DNA of 64,000 bases. Source: Gonapodya sp. JEL0774. Its lineage: Eukaryota > Monoblepharomycota > Monoblepharidomycetes > Monoblepharidales > Gonapodyaceae. The notes under the pieces were generated by a model, which was not told where the DNA came from, searched no databases, and saw only the letters and a program-made list of their open reading frames with translations. Below are positions 58,401-64,000 of this stretch, piece by piece. The stretch covers positions 558,001 through 622,000 of the forward strand of contig JADIIX010000001.1 of assembly GCA_027604505.1 (NCBI GenBank). Direction: 5' to 3'. Every line of letters begins with the position of its first letter. Position 1 is the first letter of the stretch. The translations under genes and the position numbers were made by a program.

Positions 58401-59091
58401 ACTCACTTCGAGCTCCGATAAGGTGCTAGAAGACAAGGTTGCTACACTTGAGGAAGCAAAACCGCAACCAGAGATCTGCGAGTACTTTTCGAACGACGAC
58501 CGCCTGTTCACTGGTGATCGCGTCTGGGCCCATGATATGAAGCTTCTTAAGGACGCACTCTTTGGAGAGGAACTCCCACTTTGGACCTCATACTGGAAAG
58601 AGGGGCTTGTCCAAAAAGGGCTCCCAGCGCTCCCTTCAAATCAAGCTCCAACCGCTGAAGATAATCCCGAACTCATCTCTAAACGCAATGCCTTACTCGC
58701 TCTGCCCGGGCGAGACGCGGTTCTGGCACAGTTTCGCAACTTTTTCGAAAGCAAACCTGCGGAAAGCGACCTTCAATCGCCTGCCCTTCGCGGCACAGAT
58801 GGGCGTCAGCGACTACTCAAGCTCAAAGCAGCTCTCGCATACAAACATACGAAAAGCAAGTTTGTGTGGGATGTTTGCGCGCATGAGCTCCGGTCCATTG
58901 TTTCCGCGGCGACAGCGGGTCTAGAAATGCACGTGGCTGCCTCATTTGTCCCTTATATGCGGTTCCGCAGTGCTCCAACAGGAGCAGTGAGCGTGGCTGG
59001 GGGAGATTCTGCCGGCGCTGCTGCCCTAGAGCAAGAGGCAGAGTTGGATTTAAGTGGTATTGATTGGGCTATTGATGACATGGACGTTTGA
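55472..59091 (+). CDS. Eukaryotic RNA-dependent RNA polymerase (QDE-1/RDR family)
   Basis: Makes double-stranded RNA for small-RNA silencing. Exons: 55472-56206, 56293-56334, 56435-56872, 56961-57047, 57108-57200, 57265-57717, 57813-58168, 58227-59091; every phase closes, 1022 aa from ATG 55472 (MHLFSLALL). Family features in order: GVSVYPTT with NRLLRLVG, GGVYEYLHFK, MTDGAGLVGRRTMQ (the DGxG motif), NTIQIRYRGFKGLL, RKSMCKYVSTPEELAIPGTL with EIVS, GMLNQQLV. Then SQARIPVEES, GEIMVQIPG, KNPAM and the catalytic AGGDYDGDKVMVIW. The DYDGD motif carries the three metal-binding Asp. The C-terminal palm and neck region follow to WAIDDMDV. The N-terminal 20 residues are hydrophobic, and the ATG lies just after a good acceptor, so the protein may begin in the chromodomain gene. 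Confidence 0.9.
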
Positions 59092-59433
59092 GATTCCTAT
59101 TTTCTGTCTTGGAGTGGTGTGAAAGTGCGTCGAGGAACTTTTTTTGGATCATTTATTGTGCTTTGCCGATTTCTCAAAAATTCAGTGGCATCTTTTTCTA
59201 TATCAGTATTCTGAATATTGTACTTTAAGTCTGTCTGTCCAAATGAAATTGTTGGACTGTGTCGGCACGCTCTTCTGACCACAGGCCGCGTGTGCTCATC
59301 GATCTCAGAACGCTCCAACACAAAGAGATACCAGGACTCTCTTAGCACTTCCCTTGAAACTTCAGCAACCTACGATGAACTCCCAAGCAGAAACCGAGGC
59401 AGGAAACGGAATCGCCATCGGTGGGTGAACGCT

Positions 59434-59478
59434 CAGTGCGCACAGATGTCCGGGCGGGATGTCCGGGCGGGCGCACTG
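59434..59478. repeat. Inverted repeat flanking a perfect 13-nt tandem duplication
   Basis: CAGTGCGC (59434-59441) and GCGCACTG (59471-59478) are perfect 8-bp inverted arms. Between them GATGTCCGGGCGG occurs twice back to back (59445-59457, 59458-59470). The layout resembles a small structured or protein-binding element. Confidence 0.6.
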
Positions 59479-59997
59479 CGGAATCGAACCTGGGCAACCT
59501 CTCACCGAGTGTTTTCAATTATCGTCTAGGATACGAAGACACAACAGTCTCTCCTGAGCCTTTGCTACTCGCACTTCCCAACCGGGGTGAGCGCGGTGAG
59601 TCAATCCCAACAGCTGGTTCAAAGTAATGGGCGTACTGATTGGCCAAAGTCGGATGTCATTTGGCTCGAATCTCATGATGACGCAGAGAGCTTCATGCTC
59701 ACGACGATACAGCAGAACCAATTGGCGGCTATGTTGCGACAAGCGGCGGCAAACACCAATTGTGAGTTTTCCTTTTTCTATCACACATAATATAAATATC
59801 AAAATTTAAAGTTGAAATTGTCTGATCCCAAACTGAAGCCCGGCCCGCGTCTGGTGTCTGGAATCCCCGCCCCATTTATACAGACTTCCTGCACGTCCCC
59901 TTCTTAGCGGCGGGAAGTTGGCAGTGGCGCCCGTTGAGCTTCGCACCACTTGCAAAGTTTGGGCGGTTATTCATTTAAGTAAGCAGGGATGGTTTGG

Positions 59998-60019
59998 TGA
60001 CGCTCGAAACGGAGCGTCA
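59998..60019. repeat. Hairpin TGACGCTC-gaaacg-GAGCGTCA
   Basis: Perfect 8-bp arms with a 6-nt loop. No U-tract follows, so it is not a bacterial-type terminator. It may be an operator or a DNA hairpin. Confidence 0.5.
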
Positions 60020-60454
60020 GGTGCGGGGACGTGCACGAAACAATAATCCAACACCTGGCACCTCCACGAAACGACAAGACTTCCTCAGAAAAAGCTGTAC
60101 GCACTGTGTTTTATGCAAATGTTTATGCACCGATGTATCTTAGACTAAATGGACAACGTATAGCTCACTTTTACAACAATATGAATCCGCAAAAATAATG
60201 ATTACTAGCACCAAACTAACAATTCATGCTTCTATTTGGACGCTTTGGAGTATGTACATAATTCATTATCCATCACGGGCATAAATGACAGACCACAGCC
60301 CGTCGGCACCTGCCGTCTGGCTACCTGTCCTCTATAATTTGTGCACAAACAAAGATCGGCGTATTTTAAGACATACTTGAATCCGAGCCATCACGCCTCA
60401 GGAATCACGTACAACCGCAATCTTAATTGAAATGAGCAGTTTCCCGAAGAAGCC

Positions 60455-62119
60455 GTGGGTTCAGGTCCCGATTTTCAATGGACAGCTACGATCTTCACCT
60501 TGACGCTCGGCGCCTTTCCCAACACAACTGCCCCTCCACTCCACAGATCCGGCCCTTACACAATCCTTGCTGGCACTTACAACGCATTGCTATTACGTCT
60601 CGTCTTCGATCCTGCCGTTCCCTCCCTCGTCCTTGCCGAAACTATCCCTACGAGCGTACAAAATGATGGCCCCTTCGATGCCACAAATCCTTCCTGGCTT
60701 GAACCTCACTCCACGAGTTTAGATCTTGCATTTGCAGCCGACCAATCTCCGGAGGGTCGCGTCGTGCTTTTCCGGACGTCACCCTCGGGCCAAGTCTCCC
60801 ATGTCGCCACAGCATCTTCCCGTGGATTTAGGCCAGCTCATGCGTGTGCTTCCAGAGACGGCAAATGGGTGTTCCTACCACACTTCAACGATGGTCACTT
60901 CACGGCCGTACCGGTGGACGTCACAAAAGGGGTCGACGCGTTTGATGTGGAAAATTCCTCACTAGAGGTTTACACGGGTTCCGGACCCAAGCCTCTTCAG
61001 AATGTGGCTCATCCACACATGGCGGTCGAACACCCTACCTCGGGGAATGTTTTTGTGATCGATCTGGGATGTGAGTGATGGCCAGGTCACCGGAGTGGTT
61101 CTTCCCCAGCATGTACGAATAACTGTTTCGTCCTCATCGGTATTCGGGTGTTTGTTCGCTTTGTAGCGGACAGAATCCATGAGCTCCGCTTATCTGATTC
61201 AGGGAAGTGGAAGCCCGTGCAAAGCATTGTTGTTGGTCCTGCCGGCACAGGCCCCCGTCACTTTCGCTTTTCCCCTGATGGTCAGTGCCCGCCCGCCATT
61301 TCGTCACTCCGAGCAGTGATCATTTTTCTCTTCAAGAACTTAACGTTTTTACTCTCTTGGATTTGATCGTTACTCGATCCCGTTAAGGCACATCCGGCTT
61401 CCTACTTTGCGAACTTGACCTCACACTCCATACGTTCCAGGTCACCGCCCCCGCCCGTGGATCCGCTGATCCCACCATATTTACGGAAGTAAGCGTCCAC
61501 AGCTCTATCCCTTCGGATGCCGTGGACGCCGCCGAGAACAAGAAACTGGCGGGCGGAGAGATTCTCTTGCCAAGCGATGGCAAGCAGGTGTACTTGACGA
61601 ACAGGTGCGTTGGGTGCGAGAGTTACATTTTCAAGGCTTTATCATTGTGATGAGATCGAGGCACTTACCAAAAATCCGGAACTCGCGTTATCGTCTTCCA
61701 CAGAAACGATGGGCATAGTCTAGGTGACACCATTGCAGTGTTTCAGCTGGACCCACCACACAACCCGAAGCTCTCGACCGGGCCCGCGTTCTTTCGTACA
61801 GGGGGATCGCACCCCAGAGGGGCGGAGTTTGATCCTTTCGAGGTAAGTGAGGAAGGACACATTTCGTCCTTTGGCACTGTTTGTGATTGCTTCTGTGTTG
61901 CACCTCTTTCCAATTTCTGATGCAAATTCACCCGTGCGCCATTTAATATTATGACCATCCATGACTCCGAAGGAAAAGTATCTTATCGCTGGCAACATGC
62001 TCTCTTCTTCAGCTGTGGTTTTTGAGCGAAATCCAGTTGACGGGTCACTGAATGAGGTGGCGAGAGTGAGCTTGCCGGAGGGTGTTCAGATCACAACATT
62101 CTTGTGGGTGAGAGTGTGA
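60455..62119 (+). CDS. Seven-bladed beta-propeller lactonase
   Basis: Member of the YbhE/carboxy-cis,cis-muconate lactonizing enzyme-like lactonase family (6-phosphogluconolactonase fold). Exons: first coding part from about 60455 to 61070, then 61167-61280, 61388-61604, 61704-61842, 61973-62119 (TGA); the internal phases close. Blade motifs: YTILAGTYNALLLRLVFD, FRPAHACASRDGKWVFLPHF, NVAHPHMAVEHPTSG with NVFVIDLG, GPRHFRFSPDG, EILLPSDGKQVYLTNR, DTIAVFQLD, KYLIAGNMLSSSAVVFERN. The start is unresolved. ATG 60432 is out of frame with the body, and GTG 60455 is just the first codon after it, so a 5' exon or short intron is missing. The substrate is unknown. At about 535 codons it is larger than bacterial Pgl but in the fungal range. 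Confidence 0.78.
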
Positions 62120-62432
62120 CTCCATGAAATGGACTTTGAAGACCATGATTCGCATGATATCTTTATAATAAAGTTCTCGAATTGAACCACCCAGCATGAG
62201 AATACTATAAGTGACGAGCAAAAACAGGAGTGAGATTGACACCAATAGGAGGGTCCCAATGCAAAGTGGTATGGCTACTAATATGCAAGTTTTTTGTTCG
62301 TTAACATCCAAGACTATGTACAACTACAGGATAGCTGTCGGGAGTTGGCGGCACTGCCCGATCACTCTATACTCTACATTGAACAAATACACTCGGGAAG
62401 AGAGGGGACTCGCCACATCCACACTACGGAGC
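62120..62432. other. Convergent intergenic region
   Basis: About 310 nt between the 3' ends of the lactonase (+) and the G-patch gene (-). No gene seen. AT-rich at 62150-62330. Confidence 0.35.
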
Positions 62433-64000
62433 TCACTTCTTCGCTTTCCTTCTTCTCACTTCCTTTTCCAGCTCCTTCTCCTTCGCCTCTGCACTTTCGA
62501 TTCGTGCCTCCAGCTCACTTACCATCCGAGTGTACTCCCGTGCCACAGCTGGCTGCTTCGCATTAGCGGCAAGACGGGATTTAGCTCGGACGAGGTCAGC
62601 GCGAAGACGAGGGAGGAGCAGAGAAAGTTGAAGGAGGGAGGAGGCGGGGTTATCTGACGAGGAAGAGGGGTTTGTTGCGAGCTTGGAAGACAAGAACGGT
62701 GTCGATTTGGAAGTGCCGGAGTGAAAGGCGTTGGTATGGGCATGTTGGTGGTGATGTGAACGAGTTTTATGCTGGGACTGGTTGAGAGCACCTTGCAAAA
62801 ATGCAAAAACATCCTGGCCTGGACCGTCGCTAGTACCTTGACCGACTCCCCCGCCCTTCGCAGACTTGTGATGTCGCGTATTGCCCCTATGTTGACGTGC
62901 CTCTGCATTGTTCCTCCTTCGTCTCCCTTTCTTCGGTCGCCTCTCCCCTTCGGCATCATAGTCCAGGCCCGCGTTGGCTGTCCTAACGACAACCTCAACT
63001 GGATCCACTTTCCCCTGTCCGTGCTTCCCCAAACCCGTTCCTGGAACATAACCCATTCGGGCCATCAGCCGTGACGCAAAACCTCGGGTGTGCGCCTCCC
63101 ACCTCGCAAACGGGGAAGCACCACTGTTGAATTCGCTGGGGACAGGCAGGAGTGCAAAGGAAGGACGGATCGAGTCTGGGTCAATGGGAGGAGAGGATTC
63201 GTTGGAGGAGAAGGACATATCCGAGCCCGAATCGGAGTCCGACTCTGAGGCCATATTTGAGTCGGAAGAATCATCGGAGCCCATGGAACTGCGTGAGTAG
63301 ACGGACTCATCGTCGTCATCGTCGTCGTCCTTCCGGCGCTTCTTCCCTGTGATGCTGCTATCCGATTCTGCATCCTCTTGTCCCATTCCAACATCCACCA
63401 TTGAAAACACATCATCGTGTCGCAGTTCCTTAGCTCCATCTTCTGAGTAACCTTCGTACAATACGACGTACGTACTCCCACCACCCGTCACAGCACGCAC
63501 GCGAGCCGGGTACCACCGTTCCTCCGGAGGCCATCTTGGGCCTCTGGGATAAAACCGCGCCCAGACTCGTGCTCCCGGCTTGAGATCTTCTGTCGAAAGC
63601 CCAGCGGGGTCATTGGGTATGGAGACTGATGGGTCCAAAGCAGAGGAGAGGGACGCCTCGTAGGGTAAGATATCAGAGAGGGGAACTTGAAGACCCGTGG
63701 AAGCAAGCTCGGCTGTTGGAGGAGTGAGGAGGAGAACTGAGCACAACGGGTCCGGAAGTGCCGTAACCGAAGAGTCCGAGCTTGGATTTGATGTTGGGTT
63801 GTCGATACGAGAGACAACGCCGGCGAGCAAGTAGATATGGAGGCCATCCTCTGTCGCGTAGGGCACGCACACCTTGTCACCCAGATTTGGAATGTGCTTC
63901 AACCCAGAATCCTCGTCATTGGTTGGCTCAATACACGAAGTTTGGTCGTGGCTGTCAGATAATACCGGTACTGCTACTTCACCGGTCACAGTCCTGTCAG
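62433..64000 (-). CDS. Tudor/G-patch protein, ZGPAT-like, 5' end cut by window edge
   Basis: The frame enters from the right edge without an ATG and ends at 62433; at least 520 codons, no intron inside. Order of parts: a possible first beta-barrel ([19 protein letters not shown]), then a Tudor-like module ([20 protein letters not shown], then [32 protein letters not shown]). Next come Asp/Ser-acidic tracts ([13 protein letters not shown]) and a G-patch ([20 protein letters not shown], then [11 protein letters not shown]). A Lys/Arg and His-rich linker and a C-terminal coiled coil ([18 protein letters not shown]) finish it. The Tudor plus G-patch order matches ZGPAT/ZIP, whose N-terminal CCCH finger would lie beyond the window. 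G-patch proteins usually activate DEAH helicases in splicing; role here is inference. Confidence 0.75.
   Translation of the reverse strand, partial: DRTVTGEVAVPVLSDSHDQTSCIEPTNDEDSGLKHIPNLGDKVCVPYATEDGLHIYLLAGVVSRIDNPTSNPSSDSSVTALPDPLCSVLLLTPPTAELASTGLQVPLSDILPYEASLSSALDPSVSIPNDPAGLSTEDLKPGARVWARFYPRGPRWPPEERWYPARVRAVTGGGSTYVVLYEGYSEDGAKELRHDDVFSMVDVGMGQEDAESDSSITGKKRRKDDDDDDDESVYSRSSMGSDDSSDSNMASESDSDSGSDMSFSSNESSPPIDPDSIRPSFALLPVPSEFNSGASPFARWEAHTRGFASRLMARMGYVPGTGLGKHGQGKVDPVEVVVRTANAGLDYDAEGERRPKKGRRRRNNAEARQHRGNTRHHKSAKGGGVGQGTSDGPGQDVFAFLQGALNQSQHKTRSHHHQHAHTNAFHSGTSKSTPFLSSKLATNPSSSSDNPASSLLQLSLLLPRLRADLVRAKSRLAANAKQPAVAREYTRMVSELEARIESAEAKEKELEKEVRRRKAKK

Larger units (their letters stand above)
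59092..60431. other. Intergenic region rich in inverted repeats
   Basis: About 1.3 kb with no gene I can support. It holds a nested repeat at 59434-59478 and a hairpin at 59998-60019 (both listed). A GGTTCGATTCC-like B-box occurs near 59485 on the minus strand but no tRNA folds around it. Confidence 0.4.

Noticed and set aside
59470-59545. tRNA candidate on the minus strand with a GGTTCGATTCC B-box
   Set aside because: Only two T-stem pairs form, the acceptor strand has no 5' partner at the right distance and no cloverleaf can be drawn.

Overview
This window is nuclear DNA from a filamentous-fungus-like eukaryote, most likely an early-diverging, possibly zoosporic (chytrid-type) fungus. Nearly every gene is split by short GT-AG introns, mostly 45-100 nt with GTGAGT/GTAAGT donors. 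The gene set is fungal: Atg20/Snx41, an Nrg1-like zinc-finger factor, Mod5, an RNAi-type RdRP, peroxisomal Lon and an Shg1-like domain. The fungal assignment rests on family recognition. The zoosporic placement is inference, based mainly on a CEP95-like centrosomal/basal-body type protein. No tRNA, rRNA, IS element or CRISPR array was found.

Layout. 1-3.4 kb: two minus-strand genes of unknown function, the first cut by the left edge. 3.8-7.2 kb: an 18-exon diacylglycerol kinase (+). 7.6-10.0 kb: PX-BAR sorting nexin Atg20/Snx41 (-). 11.0-15.0 kb: peroxisomal Lon protease (+). 15.1-17.5 kb: CEP95-like coiled-coil protein (+). 18.1-20.9 kb: UvrD-like SF1 helicase with a long intronless body (+). 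21.0-26.6 kb: a giant low-complexity protein with a Shg1/BOD1-like segment and a C-terminal SGF29-like double Tudor (-). 27.2-29.0 kb: Sec14-RhoGAP (-). 29.1-29.5 kb: small membrane protein (-). 30.0-34.9 kb: tandem pair of secreted proteins of unknown family (-). 35.8-38.1 kb: class 3 lipase (-). 38.5-39.9 kb: unknown 332-aa protein (-), head-to-head with a GNAT acetyltransferase (+, to 40.9 kb). 41.0-41.8 kb: METTL21-type methyltransferase (-). 42.4-44.5 kb: HEI10/CCNB1IP1-like RING protein (-). 46.3-48.6 kb: Nrg1-like factor (+). 48.7-51.0 kb: Mod5/TRIT1 (-). 51.2-51.5 kb: zinc-ribbon microprotein (-). 52.0-54.2 kb: free-standing beta-adaptin appendage (+). 54.4-55.4 kb: tandem-chromodomain protein (+). 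55.5-59.1 kb: eukaryotic RdRP (+). 60.4-62.1 kb: seven-bladed lactonase (+). 62.4-64 kb: Tudor/G-patch protein (-), cut by the right edge.

The most interesting stretch is 54.4-59.1 kb. A protein with two chromodomain-like modules lies directly upstream of an RNA-dependent RNA polymerase, and a canonical-looking 91-nt intron (55379-55469) would join them in frame into one chromatin-reading RdRP of about 1299 residues. Other notable items are the beta-appendage gene without room for an adaptin trunk, the duplicated secreted proteins with identical core exon lengths but different tails, and the Shg1-like/double-Tudor fusion.

Exon models were built by hand from splice consensus, reading frame and domain continuity. 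Where stated, every exon phase closes. Junctions that did not close are flagged.
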